Shown here: piece by piece, positions 1-8,523 of the stretch | Layout: each line of letters begins with the position of its first letter | Numbering within the stretch: position 1 is the stretch's first letter | Notes under the pieces: generated by a model | The model's input: the letters and a program-made list of their open reading frames with translations, nothing else | Databases searched by the model: none | What the model was told of the DNA's origin: nothing | Translations under genes and position numbers: made by a program | Origin: Limiplasma sp036652695 | Lineage (GTDB): Bacteria; Bacillota; Clostridia; Christensenellales; Aristaeellaceae | Direction: 5' to 3' | DNA length: 36,652 nt | Assembly: GCA_036652695.1 (NCBI GenBank) | Contig: JAVVVJ010000021.1 | Coordinates: 1-36,652, forward strand

Positions 1-1
1 T

Positions 2-1213
2 GCCATTACGCGGAAAAGCCGCAAGTTTTTCTTGGCACAGCAGCGCAGTCTCGGCGATGTCAACTCCCAGATTGAGGAAAGCATACTAGGGCTTAAAATG
101 GTTAAGGCCTTTGGGCGGCAAAGCGCGGTCATGGAACGCTTTGATGAAACCAACGAGCGGCTTTGCCAAAGCAGCACCAACGCGCAGATTTGGGCGGGGT
201 TCATGATGCCCCTGATGAACGTGATCAACAACCTGACCTTCGCCTCGGTCGCCGTGGTTGGCGGCGTTATGTCCGTAACGGGCGGGGTGAGCGTTGGCAC
301 GGTGGTGAGCTTCCTCAACTATTCCAAGCAGTTCTCCCAGCCATTAAACGCGGTGGCCGGGATGTTCAACACCATCCAAGCCGCGCTTGCGGGCGCGGAG
401 CGCGTGTTTGAAATCTTCGATAAGCCCGCCGAAACGCCGGACGAGCCGAATGCGCAGACGCTTGAAAACCCCAGCGGGCGTGTGGAATTCCGGGATGTAT
501 GCTTCTCCTACAGCGATGGCAGGCCGATGCTCAAGCATATGAGCTTTATGGCGGAGCCGGGCGAAACGGTGGCTTTGGTTGGTGAAACGGGCGCTGGAAA
601 AACCACCATCGTCAACCTCCTCACCCGCTTTTACGACCCCAACAGCGGCAGCATATTGATCGATGGCGTGGACATCCGGCACATCACGCGTGCCAGCCTG
701 CGCGCGTGCTTCTCGGTAGTGCTACAGGATACCTGCCTATTCACCGGCACCATCCGCGAAAACATCCGCTACTCCCGCCCCACCGCCGCAGATGCCGAGG
801 TGGAAGCGGCGGCAAAGCTGGCGCGAGCGCATCCGTTCATTCAACGCCTGCCGCAGGGCTATGATACCATGGTTTCCGGCAGCACCGATACGCTCAGCGA
901 GGGGCAGCGCCAGCTGCTGGCCATCGCGAGGGCTGCTCTTTGCGAAAGCCCCATCCTTATTTTGGACGAGGCAACCAGCTCCGTGGATACCAAAACGGAA
1001 AAAAACATTCAGCGGGCGCTGCTGCATCTAATGGAAAACCGCACTAGTTTTTTGATTGCCCATCGGCTTTCCACCATCCGGGATGCCGATCACATCATCG
1101 TAGTGGGCGACGGTCAAATCTTGGAATCTGGCAATCACGAAAACCTGATGGCCGCCAAGGGCGCATACTACCAAATGGTGGTCAGCCAGCTTGGCACGGC
1201 AGGAGACGCCTAG
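2..1213 (+). CDS. ABC exporter half-transporter (TMD-NBD fusion), 5' truncated by window edge
   Basis: The frame is open from base 2, so the gene begins before the window; the TTG at 32 is only an internal codon. What remains is the end of a transmembrane domain with two hydrophobic segments, followed by a complete nucleotide-binding domain. Visible NBD motifs are Walker A GETGAGKTT, a Q-loop (VLQDTCLF), the signature LSEGQRQ, Walker B ILILDEATSSVD with the catalytic Glu, and the switch His in AHRLSTI. This is the MsbA/LmrA-type exporter fold, and the LSEGQ variant is common in clostridial heterodimeric exporters. A partner half-transporter would be expected just upstream, outside the window. 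The substrate cannot be told from sequence; lipid, drug or peptide export are all possible. The stop codon is 1211-1213. Confidence 0.93.
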   Translation, partial: AITRKSRKFFLAQQRSLGDVNSQIEESILGLKMVKAFGRQSAVMERFDETNERLCQSSTNAQIWAGFMMPLMNVINNLTFASVAVVGGVMSVTGGVSVGTVVSFLNYSKQFSQPLNAVAGMFNTIQAALAGAERVFEIFDKPAETPDEPNAQTLENPSGRVEFRDVCFSYSDGRPMLKHMSFMAEPGETVALVGETGAGKTTIVNLLTRFYDPNSGSILIDGVDIRHITRASLRACFSVVLQDTCLFTGTIRENIRYSRPTAADAEVEAAAKLARAHPFIQRLPQGYDTMVSGSTDTLSEGQRQLLAIARAALCESPILILDEATSSVDTKTEKNIQRALLHLMENRTSFLIAHRLSTIRDADHIIVVGDGQILESGNHENLMAAKGAYYQMVVSQLGTAGDA

Positions 1214-1217
1214 CCGG

Positions 1218-1246
1218 TTGTACTTTTGGCAATCATATGGTATTGT
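1218..1246 (+). promoter_or_regulatory. Putative SigA-type promoter of the REC/GGDEF/EAL gene
   Basis: TTGTAC (1218-1223) and TATTGT (1241-1246) are separated by 17 bases, just after the ABC gene stop and about 65 bases before the next start. Each hexamer matches consensus at about four of six positions, so this is a moderate candidate read by eye. Confidence 0.4.
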
Positions 1247-1310
1247 AGTAGCATTGCATGCGAAACAGCACCGCCGTGAGCTGTCTTGGGACGTTGAGAG
1301 GGGAACCTTC

Positions 1311-4300
1311 ATGCCTTGTGCTAAAACCATATTGGTTGTTGACGATAATGCCATGAATCGAGCGATTCTGACAAGGATCTTGTTAGATCAGTATCCTGTT
1401 TTGGAAGCTGCGGACGGTCAAGCCGCTATAGAGCTTCTGCACGCGCATGCGAATGAAATCGCCGCCGTACTGCTGGACGTTGTGATGCCCGTTATGGACG
1501 GCTTCACGTTTTTGGAGGTGCTTCGTAGCGACGCCGCCTTTCAAAACCTGCCGGTCATTGTAACCACCGGCAATAACGACCATGAAAACGAGCGCAAGGC
1601 GCTTTCTCTGGGCGCGTGGGATTTTGTCTCCAAGCCCTACGACCCGGAAATCATCCGGTTTCGACTTCGAAACACCATCGACCGCAGCCAGCTTGCCGCC
1701 CTGCAGCAGCTCAAGTATCTGGCAGAGTTTGACGCCCTAACAGGCATTTATAACAAATCAATGTTCTTCCGTGCCACAAGGGAAATGCTTGATGCAAACC
1801 CTGAGGAAGCTTTCGTTTTTTTGCGTTTTGATGTGGATCGGTTTCAGCTGATCAACTCTTTTTTTGGAACAGAGGAAGGCGACAGGCTGCTCAAATTCAT
1901 TGCGCGCTGTGTACGCGCCACGGCAATGAAGCTCGCAAAGTTCACCTATGGCAGAATCGAATCGGATATCTTCTGCTGCTGCACATCCTACCAGCCGCAA
2001 GCCCTCGAAACCATCCTTCGGGAATCCCGCACCATGCTCGCGGAATACAACCCTGCCTATGATATCGTGCCCTCCATAGGCATCTATGTGGTGGAAGCTC
2101 CCGCGCTATCCGTGGAAACGATGTACAACTGCGCCACCCTTGCGGCAAAAACCTGCAAGGGCAATTATGTGGATTATTACACCTATTATAATGAAAGCAT
2201 GAGCAAAGCGTTAACCCTTGAGCAGGAAATCACAAACGAAATGAATGCCGCGTTAGAAAATGAGCAGTTCCAGATCTATCTACAGCCAAAATACAACATT
2301 CAATTGAATGCGATTTGCGGCGCGGAAGCGCTTGTACGCTGGATGCATCCCATCAAGGGAATTCTTTCGCCGGGCGAATTCATCCCGGTTTTTGAGCGCA
2401 ATGGCTTCATTATCAAGCTGGACGCCTATGTGTGGGAGCAAGCCTGCAAATGTCTGCGCCGCTGGATCGACGAGGGCATGCATCCCCAGCCCATTTCGGT
2501 GAATGTGTCCCGCGTCAACCTCTACAACCCAAAGCTTGTGGAAGCGCTATTGCAGCTTGTGCGGCGGTATCAGCTAGAACCGGCGCTGCTCAACTTGGAG
2601 CTTACGGAAAGCGCCTACACGGATAACCCCACTGCCGCCAGCGAGACCATCGCGCAGCTGCAAAGCCATGGTTTCTTGATCATGATGGACGATTTTGGCA
2701 GCGGATATTCCTCGCTAAACATCCTCAAGGACATTGCTGTGGATGTTTTAAAAATCGATATGCGCTTCTTATCCGATACCAAAATTCCCGGGCGGGGTGA
2801 AAACATTATCACCTCGGTTGTGCGCATGGCAAAGTGGTTAAATATCCCCGTGATTACCGAAGGCGTGGAAACGCAGGAGCAGATGGATTTTTTGCGTAGC
2901 ATTGGCTGTGATTACATACAAGGGTACTATTTTGCCCGTCCGATGCCCGTAGCGGATTATGAAGCGCTCTGTAGGCAGCAAACCATTGGCTTCAGGCCAA
3001 AAACAGAACGAGCCAGCCAATACCAGTACGATGAGCTGTTCGTAAAGAATCCCAAAATTGGCAAGCGGCTTAACGATGTGCAGCAAGCGGCAGCCATCTA
3101 TGAGGTTTCCGAAAATCAGGTGGAGCTGTTGCGGGTGAACAACTCCTATTACACGTTGTTTGGTCAGCAGGCAATGACGATGAACGCGCCGGAACCGCTG
3201 AGCACAATGGACCCGGAATACCGTGCCACGGTGCTTGACGCCTTTAACGCCTGTGTTCAAACCAAAAGAAGCGCCGAATGCACCTATGTCCGCAGCCGCG
3301 CGGATGGCGCGCCCACATGGATTCATATCGTTATGACGTATGAATCCTGCGTTGGGGACAAGCATATCGTAACCGGCATTCTAACGGACATCACGCTGAA
3401 AATGGAAATCGACCGTGAGCTGCAACGCTATCGAGCCTCGTTGCTATCCCGCCATGAAAACGCCAATACGCTCCTGCTCGTAAGCGACTCCGCCGCAAAC
3501 AAAACCGCTTTGCGGAAAGTTTTTGAAGATCAATTCAAAATTCTGGAGGCAGATGACGGCGAAGCCGCGCTCACCCTTCTTCAGGAACGGGGATCGGAAA
3601 TCGATCTGATTTTGCTGGATTTGGTGATGCCCGCCATGGATGGAAAGGCGTTTTTTGTGCGCAAGAAGCGCACTCCTGCCTTTGACAACCTCCCAGTGGT
3701 TGTCATCACCGCGGACGCCAACCCCACCCTGCAAATTGAACTGCTGACCCTTGGCGCAAGCGATTACATCATCAGGCCCTTTGTTGCACAGGCCTTGGTG
3801 CGGCGCGTGGACAATGTCATGGGCTTTAACCGCCACCTTCGGGAAATGCTTCGCGATTACACAAGCATGTCAGAGCGAATCAAAACAGACCAGATGACGG
3901 GACTTCTCAACCGCACAAGCGCCGAAAAAATGATCTCGCAGCAGCTAAAGAGCAAGCCCGGCACGCACGCCATGCTGATGCTGGATATCGACAATTTTAA
4001 AAACATCAACGATATCTACGGTCACATCATCGGCGATGAGGTGATCTGCGCGGTTGCCAAAAGGCTTCAGGCGTTTTTCCGGCAACACGACATCGTCGCG
4101 CGGATGGGTGGAGATGAATTTGCCGCATTCATTGAGCAGCTTCCTTCCCGAGAGCTGGCGGAGAGCAGAGCGCTGGAGCTTTGCAAAAGCCTGTCCGATA
4201 TTGAGGTAGACGCGGTGAACGTCATGGTTTCCTGCTCCGTGGGCATTGTCATTTCCAATGACCCGCGCGATACCTTCGAGCTGCTGTACCAAAAGGCCGA

Positions 4301-4781
4301 TAAAGCGCTGTACAACGCAAAATGCAGCGGAAAGGGCGTTGTTTCCGTTTTTGGGGAAAAACCCATGGAGCTGCTCACCAAGCGAATTTGCGACGCGGAG
4401 GGGATTTTGAACAATATTCAGGACGGCCTCTACATTTGTAGCAGCGAAACCCACGAGGTTCTCTATGCGAACGATTTTATTTGCCGCTATCTACAGATCG
4501 ACAAGAAAAACCTGATTGGAAAAAAATGCTACGATGCTTTGATGCACAAAACGGCTCCCTGCGAGTTTTGCTCGCAACGCGAGCTTTCCGAAAGCCATGT
4601 ACACAGCTGGATCTTTCACGCGCCCACCTCGTCCGCCACCTTTTTGATGCGCAGCAAGCGGGTGAATTGGAACGGCATTCCAGCGCATTTGGAAATTGCG
4701 GTGGATGTAACGCAAATCGCGGATTTCAACAATTCTCTACCAGCTGCGGACGATCCTGGAGCGCAATCCAAGCAAATTTGA
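1311..4781 (+). CDS. Multidomain c-di-GMP signalling protein REC-GGDEF-EAL-PAS-REC-GGDEF-PAS
   Basis: ATG 1311 is preferred over upstream in-frame codons because GAGAGGGG lies just before it and the REC fold starts there; the protein is 1156 aa. Domain order: REC1 (about 5-120; acidic D11/D12, phospho-acceptor D56, K108); a GGDEF-like domain (133-295) with RIESDIF where GGDEF should be, so probably catalytically dead; EAL (302-550) with E339, E430, D460/D461, K481, E517 and Q537 in place, so probably an active c-di-GMP phosphodiesterase; a PAS-like linker (585-700); REC2 (719-835) with D770 but S725 and R822 replacing a usual Asp and Lys; GGDEF2 (858-1015) with intact GGDEF at 933-937 and an RxxD inhibitory site (R924, D927); and a C-terminal PAS-like domain with C1073-x10-C1084-x2-C1087. 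No membrane segment is evident, so it is likely cytoplasmic. It appears able both to make and to break c-di-GMP. Confidence 0.93.
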   Translation: MPCAKTILVVDDNAMNRAILTRILLDQYPVLEAADGQAAIELLHAHANEIAAVLLDVVMPVMDGFTFLEVLRSDAAFQNLPVIVTTGNNDHENERKALSLGAWDFVSKPYDPEIIRFRLRNTIDRSQLAALQQLKYLAEFDALTGIYNKSMFFRATREMLDANPEEAFVFLRFDVDRFQLINSFFGTEEGDRLLKFIARCVRATAMKLAKFTYGRIESDIFCCCTSYQPQALETILRESRTMLAEYNPAYDIVPSIGIYVVEAPALSVETMYNCATLAAKTCKGNYVDYYTYYNESMSKALTLEQEITNEMNAALENEQFQIYLQPKYNIQLNAICGAEALVRWMHPIKGILSPGEFIPVFERNGFIIKLDAYVWEQACKCLRRWIDEGMHPQPISVNVSRVNLYNPKLVEALLQLVRRYQLEPALLNLELTESAYTDNPTAASETIAQLQSHGFLIMMDDFGSGYSSLNILKDIAVDVLKIDMRFLSDTKIPGRGENIITSVVRMAKWLNIPVITEGVETQEQMDFLRSIGCDYIQGYYFARPMPVADYEALCRQQTIGFRPKTERASQYQYDELFVKNPKIGKRLNDVQQAAAIYEVSENQVELLRVNNSYYTLFGQQAMTMNAPEPLSTMDPEYRATVLDAFNACVQTKRSAECTYVRSRADGAPTWIHIVMTYESCVGDKHIVTGILTDITLKMEIDRELQRYRASLLSRHENANTLLLVSDSAANKTALRKVFEDQFKILEADDGEAALTLLQERGSEIDLILLDLVMPAMDGKAFFVRKKRTPAFDNLPVVVITADANPTLQIELLTLGASDYIIRPFVAQALVRRVDNVMGFNRHLREMLRDYTSMSERIKTDQMTGLLNRTSAEKMISQQLKSKPGTHAMLMLDIDNFKNINDIYGHIIGDEVICAVAKRLQAFFRQHDIVARMGGDEFAAFIEQLPSRELAESRALELCKSLSDIEVDAVNVMVSCSVGIVISNDPRDTFELLYQKADKALYNAKCSGKGVVSVFGEKPMELLTKRICDAEGILNNIQDGLYICSSETHEVLYANDFICRYLQIDKKNLIGKKCYDALMHKTAPCEFCSQRELSESHVHSWIFHAPTSSATFLMRSKRVNWNGIPAHLEIAVDVTQIADFNNSLPAADDPGAQSKQI

Positions 4782-4864
4782 ACACAAAAGGACGTCTTTT
4801 GCCAAATGATCTTGTAGAATGCTGCTCGGTTTGCAATTTTTTTCACAAACTCCGCAGTTTACTC

Positions 4865-4894
4865 TTGCCAAAGCCCCTCCGTTTTTGGTACAAT
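4865..4894 (+). promoter_or_regulatory. SigA-type promoter of gap
   Basis: TTGCCA (4865-4870) and TACAAT (4889-4894) are separated by 18 bases, upstream of the strong AGGGAGG ribosome site at 4918-4924. Both boxes are close to consensus and sit about 40 bases before the gap start. The rest of the 152-base gap behind the GGDEF/EAL gene shows no other clear signal. Confidence 0.7.
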
Positions 4895-4933
4895 AAGTTT
4901 TGGTACAAAACAACTTTAGGGAGGTTCTTGAAT

Positions 4934-5986
4934 ATGGTTAAGGTTGCGATTAATGGTTTTGGCCGCATCGGCCGTTTGGCTTTCCGCCAGATGTTTGGCG
5001 CTGAGGGCTACGAAATTGTGGCGATCAACGATCTCACCAGCCCCAAGATGCTTGCTCACCTGCTCAAGTATGACACCGCGCAGGGCAATTATGAGTATAA
5101 GGATACCGTTTCCTCCAAGGAGCCCATCTTCGAAGAGGATGGCAAAACCGTGAAGGTTCCTGGCTCTATTACCGTAAAGGGCAAGGAAATCACCATTTAT
5201 GCCTCTCCCAAGGCGCAGATGCTGCCCTGGGGCGAGCTGGGCGTTGACGTTGTGCTGGAGTGCACCGGCTTCTACACCAGCAAGGCGAAGGCTCAGGCTC
5301 ACTTGGAAGCGGGCGCCAAAAAGGTTGTCATCTCCGCTCCCGCTGGCACTGATCTGCCCACCATCGTGTTCTCCGTTAACGAGGGCATCCTCACCAAAGA
5401 GGATAAGATCATCTCTGCCGCGTCCTGCACCACCAACTGCCTTGCGCCCATGGCCAAGGTGCTCAACGATCTCTACCCCGTCCAAAGCGGCATCATGACC
5501 ACCGTACACGCTTACACCGGCGACCAGATGATTCTGGATGGCCCGCACCGCAAGGGTGACCTGCGCCGTGCCCGCGCTGGCGCACAGAACATCGTTCCCA
5601 ATAGCACCGGCGCCGCTAAGGCCATCGGTCTGGTTATTCCCGCCCTCAACGGCAAGCTGATCGGCTCTGCCCAGCGCGTGCCCGTATGCACCGGCTCCAC
5701 CACTTTGTTGGTAGCAGTTGTCAAGGGGAAGGACGTCACCAAGGATTCCATCAATGCCGCCATGGAAGCCGCCGCCTCCACCTCCTTTGGCTATAACACC
5801 GACGAAATCGTAAGCTCTGACGTCATCGGCATGAACTATGGTTCTTTGTTTGACAGCACGCAGACCATGGTCGCCAAGATCGACGATGATACCTATCAGG
5901 TGCAGGTTGTGAGCTGGTACGACAACGAGAACAGCTACACCAGCCAGATGGTTCGCACCATCAAGTACTTCGCCGAGTTGGGCTGA
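4934..5986 (+). CDS. gap: Glyceraldehyde-3-phosphate dehydrogenase, type I
   Basis: This enzyme oxidises glyceraldehyde 3-phosphate to 1,3-bisphosphoglycerate with NAD in glycolysis. The 350-aa protein starts at ATG 4934 behind AGGGAGG and opens with the Rossmann motif INGFGRIGR. D33 (in INDL) indicates NAD preference. The active-site signature SAASCTTNCLAP carries nucleophile C165, and H192 is the catalytic base. HRKGDLRRARA, NIVPNSTGAAKA and the C-terminal SWYDNENSY are all canonical. Codon use is strongly biased to GC-rich preferred codons, as expected for a highly expressed gene. It has its own promoter and terminator and so appears monocistronic; the usual pgk-tpiA neighbours are absent here. 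The long open frame upstream of ATG 4934 is not part of the gene. Confidence 0.98.
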   Translation: MVKVAINGFGRIGRLAFRQMFGAEGYEIVAINDLTSPKMLAHLLKYDTAQGNYEYKDTVSSKEPIFEEDGKTVKVPGSITVKGKEITIYASPKAQMLPWGELGVDVVLECTGFYTSKAKAQAHLEAGAKKVVISAPAGTDLPTIVFSVNEGILTKEDKIISAASCTTNCLAPMAKVLNDLYPVQSGIMTTVHAYTGDQMILDGPHRKGDLRRARAGAQNIVPNSTGAAKAIGLVIPALNGKLIGSAQRVPVCTGSTTLLVAVVKGKDVTKDSINAAMEAAASTSFGYNTDEIVSSDVIGMNYGSLFDSTQTMVAKIDDDTYQVQVVSWYDNENSYTSQMVRTIKYFAELG

Positions 5987-6010
5987 GCCCCGCTTGCGGA
6001 TTCATAAGGA

Positions 6011-6044
6011 ACGCCCCCTGTGCAGCTTGCGCAGGGGGCGTTTC
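6011..6044 (+). terminator. Rho-independent terminator of gap
   Basis: ACGCCCCCTG (6011-6020) pairs with CAGGGGGCGT (6032-6041), with an 11-base middle that can extend the stem, followed by TTTCCC. It lies 24 bases after the gap stop. The opposing gene ends at 6049, so it may also serve that strand. Confidence 0.75.
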
Positions 6045-6048
6045 CCGT

Positions 6049-6885
6049 TCATTGACGAAACAAAATCACATCGGAAACCGAACGCTGGCGACCGCCAGAG
6101 GGGCGATTGATCACCTCGCCATTAAAATACAAAGTTGTGGAACCGCCGCCATCCAAATTGAAGGCGCTCTGCGCGCCATAGTGCAAGAACAAGCCCTGCA
6201 AATCGCGTAGGTTCATGCCTTTGCTGTAGCCCTCGTGCCGCCCATCCACCACGATAATCAGGTAATGAAGCGGACCAAGCTGCCCAATGGCTGTGCGCGG
6301 CTCCAAAATAGAATCCCGCGTGGCAATCAGCCGAAAGGACTGGCCAAGGTCAGTCGCCTGCCCATTTTCCACAAGAACGGGACCAAACTCAAATGAGTCC
6401 TGAACCCCTTGCGCCATCAGCATTTCCGCCAGTACCTTGGTGGCTGGGCGGTCATTAAACATCTCCAAATTGCCGCTGGCATCAATCGCCATTAGGTGGC
6501 GCGTCGTGCCCTTCTTGCGCATAACCTCGCCGTTGCGGATGATCAGCCCTGCGGAATGGCTCTTAAAATTATCAGCGTTAATGGCCAAAACGGCCTTGTT
6601 ACGCTCCGCAATCGCCGAAGTCGGCTCACTCTTTTTGTCATTCTTCACGCCCTCGTATTTCCCAGCCATCGCGCTAGCCATATGATCCGGCTCATGAATG
6701 CGAACATCCGCGAGGAAATAGGTCACGCCGTTTTCCTGCACCTTTTCAATGCCAATCATCAGCGCATCGGAGCGGTACTCATACGTAGGCGGGGCATCAA
6801 ACACATATTCATCTGCCGCCAAAGCGGTGGGCAGCGCAAAAAGGGTTACAATCGCGGAAAAGATCGCAAATAGGATACGCTTCAT
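6049..6885 (-). CDS. Secreted phosphodiester glycosidase (NAGPA/DUF2233 family)
   Basis: The start at 6885 is chosen because GAGGAGGG lies just upstream and a signal peptide begins there: positive MKR, a hydrophobic stretch, and a probable signal peptidase site after ALA near residue 24. The mature part of about 255 aa carries the NAGPA-domain pattern: AINADNF, LIIRNGEV, a central IIVVDGRHEGYSKGM, and the C-terminal FNLDGGGSTTLYFNGE. In this family the domain removes sugar phosphodiester caps, for example GlcNAc-1-P-linked groups in the mammalian uncovering enzyme; bacterial members are exported and their substrates are mostly unknown. It follows the GH31 gene in the same direction with an 89-base gap, so it may be co-transcribed with the glycosidases. 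Total length is 278 aa, with no transmembrane segment beyond the signal. Confidence 0.85.
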   Translation of the reverse strand: MKRILFAIFSAIVTLFALPTALAADEYVFDAPPTYEYRSDALMIGIEKVQENGVTYFLADVRIHEPDHMASAMAGKYEGVKNDKKSEPTSAIAERNKAVLAINADNFKSHSAGLIIRNGEVMRKKGTTRHLMAIDASGNLEMFNDRPATKVLAEMLMAQGVQDSFEFGPVLVENGQATDLGQSFRLIATRDSILEPRTAIGQLGPLHYLIIVVDGRHEGYSKGMNLRDLQGLFLHYGAQSAFNLDGGGSTTLYFNGEVINRPSGGRQRSVSDVILFRQ

Positions 6886-6974
6886 CAGGATTCCCTCCTC
6901 ATCAACATCGGCACGCTTTAAGCATACCCGTTCACAAGAAGAAAGAAACCGTTCATTTTTTACAAGTTGTTTGC

Positions 6975-8486
6975 CTACCCGACCCTCCAAAACCACGGCA
7001 GCCTGCTAAGCGGCGCATTCACCTTTGCGCTGCAAGCGCCGGTATAGCAATTTCCATCTTCATCCTGCCACTTTCCCTGCGGGAAGCGCACCTCGCGCTC
7101 TGTTGCGCCCTGCGCAAGCACAGGCGCAACAAGCAAATCCCTGCCCAGCATGAACTGATCCGTCACCCGTTCGTGCCCGCCCGCAGGGTCATGATAGCAA
7201 AGCGGCGCAAGCGGTGGTTCGCCCTCCATAGCCGCCTTGCGCACCAGCTGCTCAATAAGCGCTGCAAAGCGGCGGTGCAGACGCTCCGCCTCACGCACCA
7301 AGGCCGCGTTTTCGGCAGAAAGCACACGCCACGGCGCCACCGAAAACTGCATCATCGGGAACAGCGCGGAGGCCTGCGCGAACCGCACAATCAGCTCCTC
7401 ACTCAGCTTTGCGCCCGGCACAAAGGATGTCCATTCCCCGCCGCCAATCATATCCGGGCAAAGGTAATAATGCCCCGTAAGCCCCAATGCCAGCGCATCA
7501 GGCACGATGCTGTCCAGCCCGTCCCCGCCGCTCCATGCGTGGCGCTTATCGCGCAGGCGCTGGATATAAGGCTGACCGCTCGCGCCAAAGGTATCCTTGA
7601 CCTCCTCAAAGCGGTAGCGCAGGGCATAGGCGCTCCACGCCGCGCTCAGCTCCTCCGGCAGGCAATCGGGTGGATTCAGAAAGTCGATGTAATAATCAAT
7701 CGAACCGCCATCAAACTTGAAGCCGTCCACGCCGCAAGTATCCATCAGCCCGTGCAGCGCGCCATCCATCCATGCCCGCGCGGCCTCGCTGCGAAAATCC
7801 AACGCGGCGCTGTAGCCGTTCCACCAACGGATGATGGCGGGTTTGTTTCTCTCATCGCGCACAAGCGCGCCGGGCAGCGCTTCCAGCTCGCGGAATTCCG
7901 CGCTATCCGCCGAAACATAGGGGCAGATCCACAGCATAAGCCGATACCCCAGCGCGTGCAGCTGCTCCGCCATGTCCTTGGGATGCGGGAAGCGCTCAGG
8001 ATGAAAGCGCCACACGCCATAATCGGTCTGCCACGTATCATCAATCATCAAAACGCCCGGCTCATAACCCTCCGCCACCCATTGCCGCGCATAGCGGAGC
8101 ACTTCGCTCTCACATTGGTCATAAACCAGCTCTGCCCAAGTGTTGTACTGTGCGCGGCTGAAAAACAGCATTTCAGGCACAATCCCCGTCGGTGGAAAAT
8201 GCTTGCGCATGGCGGCGCGGTATGCGTCCGGCAAGCCGCCGCCGCGATCATACAGCTCCACCGGCGCGTCCACCGTGATCGTACCCTTTGAGAAACGGAT
8301 CGCAAAGCCATGCGCACACCACAGATACCGCCCTTTGGAAGACAGGAAAAAGGGCGTCGACTGGTTACCAAGCGCCGAACGTCGCAGATCGATGGTAAAC
8401 TCGCTTTGCGCGTCAAAAGGCATCCGGACGCCGCTGTGTGCGGCGCCGCCCCACCAGCATTCGTTTTCCAGCATTGCAATCGTCAT
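6975..8486 (-). CDS. Glycoside hydrolase family 31 protein (MYORG/alpha-galactosidase-like)
   Basis: This is a 503-aa predicted cytoplasmic glycosidase with no signal peptide. It shows the GH31 (beta/alpha)8 core: RAQYNTWAELVYDQ, a DDTWQ strand (residues MIDDTWQ), LMLWICPYVS, and the nucleophile region GVDGFKFDGGS, where the Asp of KFDGG is the expected catalytic nucleophile. The segment HAWSGGDGLDS is the likely acid/base region. The layout with an early TWA..Y motif resembles the MYORG-type branch of GH31 rather than classic maltase-type enzymes; substrate could be an alpha-galactoside, alpha-glucoside or alpha-xyloside. Start 8486 gives MTIAMLENE behind AAGGAG (about 13 bases away); ATG 8474 is an alternative. 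It lies 37 bases downstream of the rhamnosidase, so the two are very likely one transcript. Confidence 0.85.
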   Translation of the reverse strand: MTIAMLENECWWGGAAHSGVRMPFDAQSEFTIDLRRSALGNQSTPFFLSSKGRYLWCAHGFAIRFSKGTITVDAPVELYDRGGGLPDAYRAAMRKHFPPTGIVPEMLFFSRAQYNTWAELVYDQCESEVLRYARQWVAEGYEPGVLMIDDTWQTDYGVWRFHPERFPHPKDMAEQLHALGYRLMLWICPYVSADSAEFRELEALPGALVRDERNKPAIIRWWNGYSAALDFRSEAARAWMDGALHGLMDTCGVDGFKFDGGSIDYYIDFLNPPDCLPEELSAAWSAYALRYRFEEVKDTFGASGQPYIQRLRDKRHAWSGGDGLDSIVPDALALGLTGHYYLCPDMIGGGEWTSFVPGAKLSEELIVRFAQASALFPMMQFSVAPWRVLSAENAALVREAERLHRRFAALIEQLVRKAAMEGEPPLAPLCYHDPAGGHERVTDQFMLGRDLLVAPVLAQGATEREVRFPQGKWQDEDGNCYTGACSAKVNAPLSRLPWFWRVG

Positions 8487-8523
8487 TGTTCTTCTGTGCT
8501 CTCCTTCTCTGTGCGGCTCTACT

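Noticed and set aside
4481..4933. N-terminal extension of the gap reading frame back to 4481
   Set aside because: It overlaps the preceding GGDEF gene and crosses the gap promoter and ribosome site; GAPDH proteins begin at the MVKVAINGFGRIGR segment at 4934.
7173..8291. A 372-codon + strand open frame opposite the GH31 gene
   Set aside because: The opposite strand carries well-formed GH31 motifs; this frame has low-complexity basic text and no ribosome site.
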